Positions 1 to 11,600 of a DNA stretch of 64,000 nucleotides are shown piece after piece. The DNA lies in NCBI GenBank assembly GCA_964016885.1, contig OZ024741.1:25564374-25628373 (forward strand), given 5' to 3'. The notes beneath the pieces were generated by a model. That model saw only the letters and a list, made by a program, of their open reading frames with translations, searched no databases and was not told where the DNA came from. Made by a program: the position numbers and the translations under genes. The number at the start of each line of letters is the position of its first letter. Position 1 is the first letter of the stretch. This stretch comes from Eledone cirrhosa (Eukaryota; Mollusca; Cephalopoda; Octopoda; Eledonidae).

Positions 1-3000
1 TACCATATTTCTAATAAAAGACACTGTCTATGTTGTTTAACACTTTCATTACCATATTTCTAATAAAAGACACTGTCTATGTTGTTTAACCCTTTCATTA
101 CCATATTTCTAAGAAAAGACACTGTCTATGTTGTTTGACCCTTTCATTACCATATTTCGAATAAAAGACACTGTCTATGTTGTTTAACACTTTCATTACC
201 ATATTTCTAATAAAAGACACTGTCTATGTTGTTTAACCCTTTCATTACCATATTTCTAATAAAAGACACTGTCTATGTTGTTTAACCCTTTCATTACCAT
301 ATTTCTAATAAAAGACACTGTCTATGTTGTTTAACCCTTTCATTACCATATTTCTAATAAAAGACACTGTCTATGTTGTTTAACCCTTTCATTACCATAT
401 TTCTAATAAAAGACACTGTCTATGTTGTTTAACCCTTTCATTACCATATTTCTAATAAAAGACACTGTCTATGATGTTTAACCATTTCATTATCATATTT
501 CTAATAAAAGACACTGTCTATGTTGTTTAACCCTTTCATTACCATATTTCTAATAAAAGACACTGTCTATGTTGTTTAACCCTTTCATTACCATATTTCT
601 AATAAAAGACACTGTCTATGTTGTTTAACCCTTACATTACCATATTTCTAATAAAAGACACTGCCTATGTTGTTTAACCCTTTCATTACCATATTTCTAA
701 TAAAAGACACTGTCTATGTTGTTTAACCCTTTCATTACCATATTTCTAAAAGAAGACACTGTCTATGTTGTTTAACCCTTTCATTATCATATTTCTAATA
801 AAAGACACTGTCTATTTTGTTTAACCCTTTCATTATCATATTTCTAATAAAAGACGCTGTCTTTTTTAGTTTAACCCTTTCATTACCATATTTCTAACAA
901 AAGACACTGTTTATTTTGTTTAACCCTTTCATTACCATATTTCTAAGAAAAAATACTGTCTATGTTGTTTAACCCTTTCATTACCATATTTCTAATAAAA
1001 GACACTGTCTATGTTGTTTAACCCTTTCATTACCATATTTCTAATAAAAGACACTGTCTATGTTGTTTAACCCTTTTATTACCATATTTCTAATAAAAGA
1101 CACTGTCTATGTTGTTTAACCCTTTCGTTACCATATTTCTAATAGAAGACACTGTCTATGTTTTTTAACCCTTTCATTATCATATTTCTAATAAAAGACA
1201 CTGTCTATGTTGTTTAACCCTTTCATTATCATATTTCTAATGAAAGACGCTGTCTTTTTTAGTTTAACCCTTTCATTACCATATTTCTAACAAAAGACAC
1301 TGTCTATGTTGTTTAACCCTTTCATTACCATATTTCTAATAAAAGACACTGTCTATGTTGTTTAACCCTATCATTACCATATTTCTAATAAAAGACAGTC
1401 TATGTTGTTTAACCCTTTCATTACCATATTTCTAAGAAAAGACACTGTCTATGTTGTTTAACCCTTTTATTACCATATTTCTAATAAAAGACAGTCTATG
1501 TTGTTTAACCCTTTCATTACCATATTTCTAATAAAAGACACTGTCTATGTTGTTTAACTCTTTCATTACCATATTTCTAATAAAACACACCGTCTATGTT
1601 GTTTAACCCTTTCATTACCATATTTCTAAGAAAAGACACTGTCTATGTTGTTTAACCCTTTTATTACCATATTTCTAATAAAAGACACTGTCTATGTTGT
1701 TTAACCCTATCATTACCATATTTCTGTTGTTTAACCCTTTCATTATTATATTTCTAATAAAAGACACTGTCTATGTTTTTTAACACTTTCATTACCCTAT
1801 ATTTAATAAAAGACACTGTCTATGTTGTTTAACCCTTTCATTACCATATTTCTAATAAAAGACACTGTCTATGTTGTTTAACCCTTTCATTACCATATTT
1901 CTAATAAAAGACACTGTCTATGTTGTTTAACTCTTTCATTACCATATTTCTAATAAAAGACACCGTCTATGTTGTTTAACCCTTTCATTATTATATTTCT
2001 AATAAAAGACACTGTCTATGTTGTTTAACCCTTTCATTATTATATTTCTAATAGAAGACACTATGTTGTTTAACCCTTTCACTACCATATTTCTAATAAA
2101 AGACACTGTCTATGTTGTTTAACACTTTCATTACCATATTTCTAATAAAAGACACTGTCTATGTTGTTTAACCCTTTCATTACCATATTTCTAAGAAAAG
2201 ACACTGTCTATGTTGTTTAACCCTTTCATTACCATATTTCTAATAAAAGACACTGTCTATGTTGTTTAACCCTTTCATTACCATATTTCTAATAAAAGAC
2301 ACTGTCTATGTTGTTTAACTCTTTCATTACCATGTTTCTAATAAAAGACACTGTCTATGTTGTTTAACCCTTTCATTACCATATTTCTAAGAAAAGACAC
2401 TGTCTATGTTGTTTAACCCTTTCATTACCATATTTCTAATAAAAGACGGTCTATGTTGTTTAACCCTTTTATTACCATATTTCTAATAAAAGACACTGTC
2501 TATGTTGTTTAACCCTTTCATTACCATATTTCTAATAGAAGACACTGTCTATGTTGTTTAACCCTTTCATTATCATATTTCTAATAAAAGACACTGTCTA
2601 TGTTGTTTAACCCTTTCCTTATCATATTTCTAATAAAAGACGCTGTCTTTTTTAGTTTAACCCTTTCATTACCATATTTCTAACAAAAGACACTGTTTAT
2701 GTTGTTTAACCCTTTCATTACCATATTTCTAATAAAAGACAGTATGTTGTTTAACCCTTTCATTATCATATTTCTAATAAAAGACACTGTCTATGTTGTT
2801 TAACCCTTTCATTATCATATTTCTAATAAAAGACACTGTCTATGTTGTTTAATCCTTTCATTACCATATTTCTAATAAAAGACGCTGTCTATGTTGTTTA
2901 ACCCTTTCATTACCATATTTCTAATAAAAGACACTGTCTATGTTGTTTAACCCTTTCATTACCATATTTCTAATAAAAGACACTGTCTATGTTGTTTAAC

Positions 3001-5782
3001 CCTTTCATTACCATATTTCTAATAAAAGACACTGTCTATGTTGTTTAACCCTTTCATTATCATATTTCTAATAAAAGACACTGTCTATGTTGTTTAACCC
3101 TTTCATTACCATATTTCTAATAACAGACACTGTCTATGTTGTTTAACCCTTTCATTACCATATTTCTAATAAAAGACGCTGTCTTTTTTAGTTTAACCCT
3201 TTCATTACCATATTTCTAACAAAAGACACTGTTTATGTTGTTTAACCCTTTCATTACCATATTTCTAATAAAAGACAGTATGTTGTTTAACCCTTTCATT
3301 ATCATATTTCTAATAAAAGACACTGTCTATGTTGTTTAACCCTTTCATTACCATATTTCTAATAACAGACACTGTCTATGTTGTTTAACCCTTTCATTAT
3401 CATATTTCTAATAAAAGACGCTGTCTTTTTTAGTTTAACCCTTTCATTACCATATTTCTAACAAAAGACACTGTTTATGTTGTTTAACCCTTTCATTACC
3501 ATATTTCTAATAAAAGACAGTATGTTGTTTAACCCTTTCATTATCATATTTCTAATAAAAGACACTGTGTATGTTGTTTAACCCTTTCATTATCATATTT
3601 CTAATAAAAGACACTGTCTATGTTGTTTAACCCTTTCATTACCATATTTCTAATAAAAGACACTGTCTATGTTGTTTAACCCTTTCATTACCATATTTCT
3701 AATAAAAGACACTGTCTATGTTGTTTAACCCATTCATCACCATATTTCTAATAAAAGACACTGTCTATGTTGTTTGACCCTTTCATTACCATATTTCTAA
3801 TAAAAGACACTGTCTATGTTGTTTAACCCTTTCATTACCATATTTCTAATAAAAGACACTGTCTATGTTGTTTAACCCTTTCATTACCATGTTTCTAATA
3901 AAAGACACTGTCTATGTTGTTTAACCCTTTCATTACCATATTTCTAAGAAAAGACACTGTCTATGTTGTTTACCCCTTTCATTACCATATTTCTAATAAA
4001 AGACACTGTCTATGTTGTTTAACCCTTTTATTACCATATTTCTAATAAAAGACACTGTCTATGTTGTTTAACCCTTTCATTACCATATTTCTAATAGAAG
4101 ACACTGTCTATGTTGTTTAACCCTTTCATTATCATATTTCTAATAAAAGACACTGTCTATGTTGTTTAACCCTTTCATTATCATATTTCTAATAAAAGAT
4201 GCTGTCTTTTTTAGTTTAACCCTTTCATTACCATATTTCTAACAAAAGACACTGTTTATGTTGTTTAACCCTTTCATTACCATATTTCTAATAAAAGACA
4301 GTATGTTGTTTAACCTTTTCATTATCATATTTCTAATAAAAGACACTGTCTGTGTTGTTTAACCCTTTCATTATCATATTTCTAATAAAAGACACTGTCT
4401 ATGTTGTTTAACCCTTTCATTACCATATTTCTAATAAAAGACAGTCTATGTTGTTTAACCCTTTCATTACCATATTTCTAATAAAAGACACTGTCTATGT
4501 TGTTTAACCCTTTCATTAGCATATTTCTAATAAAAGACACTGTCTATGTTGTTTAACCCTTTCATTACCATATTTCTAATAAAAGACACTGTCTATGTTG
4601 TTTAACCCTTTCATTACCATATTTCTAATAAAAGACACTGTCTATGTTGTTTAACCCTTTCATTACCATATTTCTAATAAAAGACAGTATGTTGTTTAAC
4701 CCTTTCATTATCATATTTCTAATAAAAGACACTGTCTATGTTGTTTAACCCTTTCATTACCATATTTCTAATAAAAGACACTGTCTATGTTGTTTAACCC
4801 TTTCATTACCATATTTCTAATAAAAGACACTGTCTATGTTGTTTAACCCTTTCATTACCATATTTCTAATAAAAGACACTGTCTATGTTGTTTAACCCTT
4901 TCATTACCATATTTCTAATAGAAGACACTGTCTATGTTGTTTAACCCTTTTATTACCATATTCCTAATAAAAGACACTGTCTATGTTGTTTAACCCTTTC
5001 ATTACCATATTTCTAATAGAAGACACTGTCTATGTTGTTTAACCCTTTCATTATCATATTTCTAATAAAAGACACTGTCTATGTTGTTTAACCCTTTCAT
5101 TATCATATTTCTAATAAAAGACGCTGTCTTTTTTAGTTTAACCCTTTCATTACCATATTTCTAACAAAAGACACTGTTTATGTTGTTTAACCCTTTCATT
5201 ACCATATTTCTAATAAAAGACAGTATGTTGTTTAACCCTTTCATTATCATATTTCTAATAAAAAACACTGTCTATGTTGTTCAACCCTTTCATTATCATA
5301 TTTCTAATAAAAGACACTGTCTATGTTGTTTAACCCTTTCATTACCATATTTCTAATAGAAGACACTGTCTATGTTGGTTAACCCTTTCATTACCATATT
5401 TCTAATAAAACACACTGTCTATGTTGTTTAACCCTTTCATTACCATATTTCTAATAAAAGACACTGTCTATGTCGTTTAACCCTTTCATTACCATATTTC
5501 TAATAGAAGACACTGTCTATGTTGGTTAACCCTTTCATTACCATATTTCTAATAAAAGACACTGTCTATGTTGTTTAACCCTTTCATTACCATATTTCTA
5601 ATAAAAGACACTGTCTATGTTGTTTAACCCTTTCATTACCATATTTCTAATAAAAGACACTGTCTATGTTGTTTACCCCTTTCATTACAATATTTCTAAT
5701 AAAAGACACCGTCTATGTTGTTTAACCCTTTCATTATCATATTTCTAATAAAAGACACTGTCTATGTTGTTTAACCCTTTCA
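1..5782. repeat. 49-bp satellite array, about 118 copies
   Basis: The whole segment is head-to-tail copies of a 49-bp AT-rich unit that begins taccatatttctaataaaag and contains gtttaacccttt; the second copy starts at position 50. Most copies differ by one to a few substitutions. Some are shortened, for example those reading gacagtatgttg. A distinctive variant with cgctgtcttttttagttt recurs near 855, 1250, 2645, 3178, 3419, 4199 and 5122, usually followed by the same neighbouring variants, so blocks of several units have been copied together (higher-order structure). No gene is seen in it. The array may continue off the left edge. It ends where a LINE fragment begins at about 5783. Confidence 0.97.
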
Positions 5783-8235
5783 CAAGAAGAACAGATAGAG
5801 ACATTCAATGTAGAAGAGAACTGGGAGTTCCTAAAAAATAACTTACTAGAGGCGACAGATGAGGTCTGTGGCTGGAGTAAGACCACAAACAGGAGGAGAG
5901 TGACTTGGTGGTGGAATAATAAGGTAGATGAGGCAGTTAAGGCCAAGAGACAGACATGGAAAGAATGGAAGAATGGGGGGAGCAGGGTACATTACATAGA
6001 GACCAAGAGGGAAGCTAGGCGACAAGTATACTTAGCTAGGAGGGAAGCAGAGGATAGAAAATTCAAGCATGTTTTTGCAACGCGAGAACCAGAAACAGGA
6101 GGTGTTCAAGATTGCGAGGCAGTGTGTCAGAGAGAATTGTGATGTCATTGGAGAGAAGTGTATCCGGAATGATAAAGGTGAGCTTGCCCTCACAAGTGCT
6201 GAGAAGAAAGATGCATGGAAGAGTCATTATGATAGATTACTAAATGAGGAGAATGCATGGGAAGAAGAGACCCTACCGCAAGTAGACCCTATAGAGGGGC
6301 CAGCAGTACAAGTCAGCAGCAGCGTAGTAAGTAAGGCAATCAAAGATATGAAGATGGGGAAGGCAACCGGTCTATCGGGTATAGCTGCCGAGATGCTGAA
6401 GGCATCTGGGTCTGTAGATCACACTATAACCACATGTATTGTTAACCAGATAATACTAGAAGGTGTCAGTAGCATCATTGTCAACTGCTACAAAGGTAAA
6501 GGTGATGCACTCGATAGAGGAAACTATAGAGGTATAAAGCTGATGGACCAGGTCATGAAAGTAACAGAAAGAGTTATAGCACAGTTGATTAGGGACCGGG
6601 TGAAACTAGATGAGATGCAATTTGGGTGTGTACCAGGAAGAGGTACCACTGATGCCCTCTTCCTTGTGAGGCAGTTAAAGGAAAAGTACCTAGCTAAAAG
6701 TAAGCCACTCTACCTGGCATTCGTCGATCTCGAGAAAGCCTTTGACAGAGTTCCACGTGCTGTAATCTGGTGGGCTCTTAGAAAACTTGGAGTAGATGAA
6801 TGGCTTGTGAAAGCTGTACAAGCCATGTATAGAGGAGCAGTCAGAAAAGTTAGGATTAGCAATGAGTATAGCGAGGAATTTAGCGTACAGGTTTGGGTCC
6901 ACCAGGGCTCTGTTCTTAGCCCCTCTCTTGTTCATCATAGTCCTGCAGGCAATAACGGAGAAGTTTAAGACCGGATGCCCATGGGAACTCCTGTATGCTG
7001 ATGACCTCGCACTTATAGCTGAATCTATGGTAGAACTAAAGAAGAAATTCCAAACTTGGAAGCAGGGACTAGAAAGAAAGGGTCTCAAAGTCAACATGAC
7101 AAAGACTAAGGTCCTTGCAAGTAGACGAGAAAACAGAACCCAGATCCCCTCAGGGAAATGGCCTTGCTCAGTATGTAGGAAAGGTGTAGGTAGGAACTCC
7201 ATTCTCTGCCCCAAATGCAAACAATGGGTACACAAAAGATGTAGCGGGAACTCAGGAAGGTTAATTAAGAATGTAGGCTTCACATGCAGCAGCTGTACTG
7301 GAGCAGCAAACAGCCACAGGAAACAAGTACCACCAATCTCTGGGAGGGCTATGTAGAGACAGTAGACAGCTTCTGCTACCTAGGTGACCGAATTAGCAGT
7401 GGAGGTGGGTGTTCAGAAAGTACAATAACTAGGGTAAGAACGGGATGGAAGAAGTTCAGGAAACTACTACCACTGCTAGCTGCAAAAGGCTTCTCCCTCA
7501 AAATGAAAGGCAGACTGTATGATGCGTGTACATGGTAGTGAGACCTGGGCGCTGAAGGTGGAAGACTTACGTAGATTAGAGAGAAACGAAGCCTGCATGC
7601 TCCGATGGATGTGTAATAGTAATATACGCGAACGACAAAGCATAAATGAATTGAGAGAGAGACTGAGCATAAGAGGAATCAAATGCTGTGTGCAGGAGAG
7701 GCGGTTGCGTTGGTATGGACATGTGATGCGTATGAAGGATGACAGCTGCATAAAAAGGTGCAGAGCACTAGAAGTTGATGGAAACCGCGGAGTGGGGAGA
7801 CCCAAGATGACCTGGGATGAGGTGATAAAAGCCGACGTTACCCAATTACTCCTCTCAAAGGCGATGACACACGACCGGGACCTCTGGCGTCAAGCAGTAA
7901 TACAGAGTACCCGACCTCCCATGGGTACAAACTGAAACATATAGACAATATGCCCCCACACCCCCCACTGCAAGGTGGTCATGGAGGTGCTACGGCAAAA
8001 AAGCACCCAGCCCACACTGTAAAGTGGACGTGTAGGCGCCACGAAAAAGCACCCAGCACTCACTGTAAATGAGGTTGGTGTTAGGAAGGGCATCCAGCTG
8101 TAGAAATCAAGCCAAATCAGTTCCTGTATGAGCAAGGCATGGTCAGCCGACCAGACACTGCCCACAACAGGACAACCTGTCTAACCCATGCTAGCGTGGA
8201 AGAACGGACGTAAAACAGTGATGATGATGATGACT
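5783..8235 (+). mobile_element. 5'-truncated RTE-like LINE, decayed copy
   Basis: The translated pieces match the full-length LINE at 57421-61376 in order: a linker after the endonuclease (5783-6090), reverse transcriptase (about 6330-7020, with FVDLEKAFDRVP near 6720 and LLYADDLALIAES near 6990), a Cys/His zinc finger (7160-7300, CSVCRKGVGRNSILCPKC) and the C-terminal RLRWYGHVMRM region (7690-7930). The coding frame is broken near 6080, 6920, 7290 and 7520, and a stretch before SSIIVNCYKGKG is deleted. The 3' UTR (7935-8235) has two to three degenerate 48-bp units, then the module catgctagcgtggaagaacg and a (GAT)n tail. The whole endonuclease end is missing, as expected from incomplete reverse transcription. 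It lies inside the NDUFS1 gene on the opposite strand. Confidence 0.93.
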
Positions 8236-8562
8236 AATCTACTGGTGGTGTGTGGCCAATTGTCACACTTGGTGGGGAATTGATGGTTGTTATTGTTTGT
8301 TCTTTTTTTTTCCTTTTGTTTTTCTGTCACTTTGATCATATATTTTTGTGCGTTATATTTGTGAGGTTCCTAGCAATAAATAATTGTATTTAATCTATCT
8401 CCAGTTTAAATGGCTAACAGACACACAAACTGGAGTAAGATATATACATTGATTTAGCTAATAGAAAAAAAACACTGACCAGGGCATTATTTTGAACCTG
8501 TGACCCATGAAATCTCAAGTTCAACAATAGTCTGATAGAGAAATGAAACAATAAATACTTAC
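8236..8562. other. NDUFS1 intron sequence, no other feature
   Basis: AT-rich sequence with a T-run near 8305, between the LINE tail and NDUFS1 coding exon 2. On the minus strand it is the start of the intron downstream of exon 2. No further NDUFS1 exon was found in it in any minus-strand frame. Confidence 0.6.
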
Positions 8563-8657
8563 TTGTAACACAGTGGTTCCAGGTTCAACATAAACTGGTT
8601 TGTCATCAACAAACAGCTCTACTTTCTCTGGGGCTGCAGTTGCTGAGGTAAGGCGAA
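8563..8657 (-). CDS. NDUFS1: NDUFS1 coding exon 2
   Basis: 95 bp, entering in phase 1 (a Val codon is split with exon 1) and leaving on a codon border after Gln. It encodes RLTSATAAPEKVELFVDD followed by the VEPGTTVLQ motif at the start of the ferredoxin-like fold. The acceptor reads ttattgcag and the donor gtaagtat on the minus strand. Confidence 0.93.
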
Positions 8658-11600
8658 CTGCAATAACAACAAAATATAATTTATAGATGGGCTCAATATT
8701 ATTTCAAATAATTTCAACTCATAGATCTACCTCTCTAATCTCCACGTACCTTCCCCCACACCAGTCCCAGTGCACTGTAAAGTGGTCATTTGGGTGCCAC
8801 AACAAAAGCACTCAGTCCACATTGTACAGTGATCGTGTAGGTGTCACAACAATAAACACCCAGTCCAGACTGTAAGGTGATCGTGTAGGTGTCACGACAA
8901 AAAGCACCCAGTCCACATTGTAAAGTTATTGTGTAGGTGTCACAACAAAAAGCACCCAGTCCACACTGTAAGGTGATCGTGTAGGTGTCACAACAAAAAG
9001 CATCTAGTCCACATTGTAAAGTTATTGTGTAGGTGTCACAACAAAAAGCATCTAGTCCACATTGTAAAGTTATTGTGTAGGTGTCACAACAAAAAGCACC
9101 CAGTCCACATTGTAAAGTTATTGTGTAGGTGTCACAACAAAAAGCACCCAGTCCACATTGTAAAGTTATTGTGTAGGTGTCACAACAAAAAGTCACCAGT
9201 CCACATTGTAAAGTTATTGTGTAGGTGTCACAACAAAAAGCACCCAGTCCACATTGTAAAGTTATTGTGTAGGTGTCACAACAAAAAGTCCCCAGTCCAC
9301 ATTGTAAAGTTATTGTGTAGGTGTCACAACAAAAAGCACCCAGTCCACATTGTAAAGTTATTGTGTAGGTGTCACAACAAAAAGCACCCAGTCCACATCG
9401 TAAAGTTATTGTGTCGGTGTCACAACAAAAAGTCCCCAGTCCACATTGTAAAGTTATTGTGTAGGTGTCACAACAAAAAGCACCCAGTCCACATTGTAAA
9501 GTTATTGTGTAGGTGTCACAACAAAAAGCACCCAGTCCACATTGTAAAGTTATTGTGTAGGTGTCACAACAAAAAGTCCCCAGTCCACATTGTAAAGTTA
9601 TTGTGTAGGTGTCACAACAAAAAGCACCCAGTCCACATTGTAAAGTTATTGTGTAGGTGTCACAACAAAAAGTCCCCAGTCCACATTGTAAAGTTATTGT
9701 GTAGGTGTCACAACAAAAAGTCCCCAGTCCACATTGTAAAGTTATTGTGTAGGTCACAACAAAAAGTCCCCAGTCCACATTGTAAAGTTATTGTGTAGGT
9801 GTCACAACAAAAAGCACCCAGTCCACATTGTAAAGTTATTGTGTAGGTCACAACAAAAAGCACCCAGTCCACATTGTAAAGTTATTGTGTAGGTGTCACA
9901 ACAAAAAGCACCCAGTCCACATTGTAAAGTAATTGTGTAGGTGTCACAACAAAAGTCCCCAGTCCACATTGTAAAGTTATTGTGTAGGTGTCACGACAAA
10001 AAGCACCCAGTCCACATTGTAAAGTTATTGTGTAGGTGTCACAACAAAAAGCACCCAGTCCACATTGTAAAGTTATTGTGTAGGTGTCACAACAAAAAGT
10101 CCCCAGTCCACATTGTAAAGTTATTGTGTAGGTCACAACAAAAAGTCCCCAGTCCACATTGTAAAGTTATTGTGTAGGTGTCACAACAAAAAGTCCCCAG
10201 TCCACATTGTAAAGTTATTGTGTAGGTCACAACAAAAAGTCCCCAGTCCACATTGTAAAGTTATTGTGTAGGTGTCACAACAAAAAGCACCCAGTCCACA
10301 TTGTAAAGTTATTGTGTAGGTGTCACAACAAAAAGCACCCAGTCCACATTGTAAAGTTATTGTGTAGGTGTCACAACAAAAAGTCCCCAGTTCACATTGT
10401 AAAGTTATTGTGTAGGTCACAACAAAAAGCACCCAGTCCACATTGTAAAGTTATTGTGTAGGTGTCACAACAAAAAGCACCCAGTCCACATTGTAAAGTT
10501 ATTGTGTAGGTGTCACAACAAAAAGCACCCAGTCCACATTGTAAAGTTATTGTGTAGGTGTCACAACAAAAAGTCCCCAGTCCACATTGTAAAGTTATTG
10601 TGTAGGTGTCACAACAAAAAGTCCCCAGTCCACATTGTAAAGTTATTGTGTAGGTCACAACAAAAAGTCCCCAGTCCACATTGTAAAGTTATTGTGTAGG
10701 TGTCACAACAAAAAGCACCCAGTCCACATTGTAAAGTTATTGTGTAGGTCACAACAAAAAGCACCCAGTCCACATTGTAAAGTTATTGTGTAGGTGTCAC
10801 AACAAAAAGCACCCAGTCCACATTGTAAAGTAATTGTGTAGGTGTCACAACAAAAGTCCCCAGTCCACATTGTAAAGTTATTGTGTAGGTGTCACGACAA
10901 AAAGCACCCAGTCCACATTGTAAAGTTATTGTGTAGGTGTCACAACAAAAAGCACCCAGTCCACATTGTAAAGTTATTGTGTAGGTGTCACAACAAAAAG
11001 TCCCCAGTCCACATTGTAAAGTTATTGTGTAGGTCACAACAAAAAGTCCCCAGTCCACATTGTAAAGTTATTGTGTAGGTGTCACAACAAAAAGTCCCCA
11101 GTCCACATTGTAAAGTTATTGTGTAGGTCACAACAAAAAGTCCCCAGTCCACATTGTAAAGTTATTGTGTAGGTGTCACAACAAAAAGCACCCAGTCCAC
11201 ATTGTAAAGTTATTGTGTAGGTGTCACAACAAAAAGCACCCAGTCCACATTGTAAAGTTATTGTGTAGGTGTCACAACAAAAAGTCCCCAGTTCACATTG
11301 TAAAGTTATTGTGTAGGTCACAACAAAAAGCACCCAGTCCACATTGTAAAGTTATTGTGTAGGTGTCACAACAAAAAGCACCCAGTCCACATTGTAAAGT
11401 TATTGTGTAGGAGTCACAACAAAAAGCACCCAACATACACAGTTAAGTGGTTGACGTTAGGAAGGCATCCAGCCATAGAAACCTAGCCAGAAACAGTTCT
11501 ATAAGTACAAGACATGGTCATCTGATCTGGTTTATCTCACAACGGGACAACTCGTCTAACCCATGCTAGCGTGGAAAAATGGACGTTAAACGGTGGCGAT

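Noticed and set aside
1..5782. CRISPR-like array of regular repeats
   Set aside because: Units abut without unique spacers, the DNA is metazoan, and there are no cas genes. It is a satellite.
9025..9798. Cysteine-rich repeat protein genes on both strands of the 48-bp array
   Set aside because: The frames exist only because the unit is 48 bp and stop-free; both strands are open, there is no start context or conserved domain, and the source is a non-coding LINE tail.
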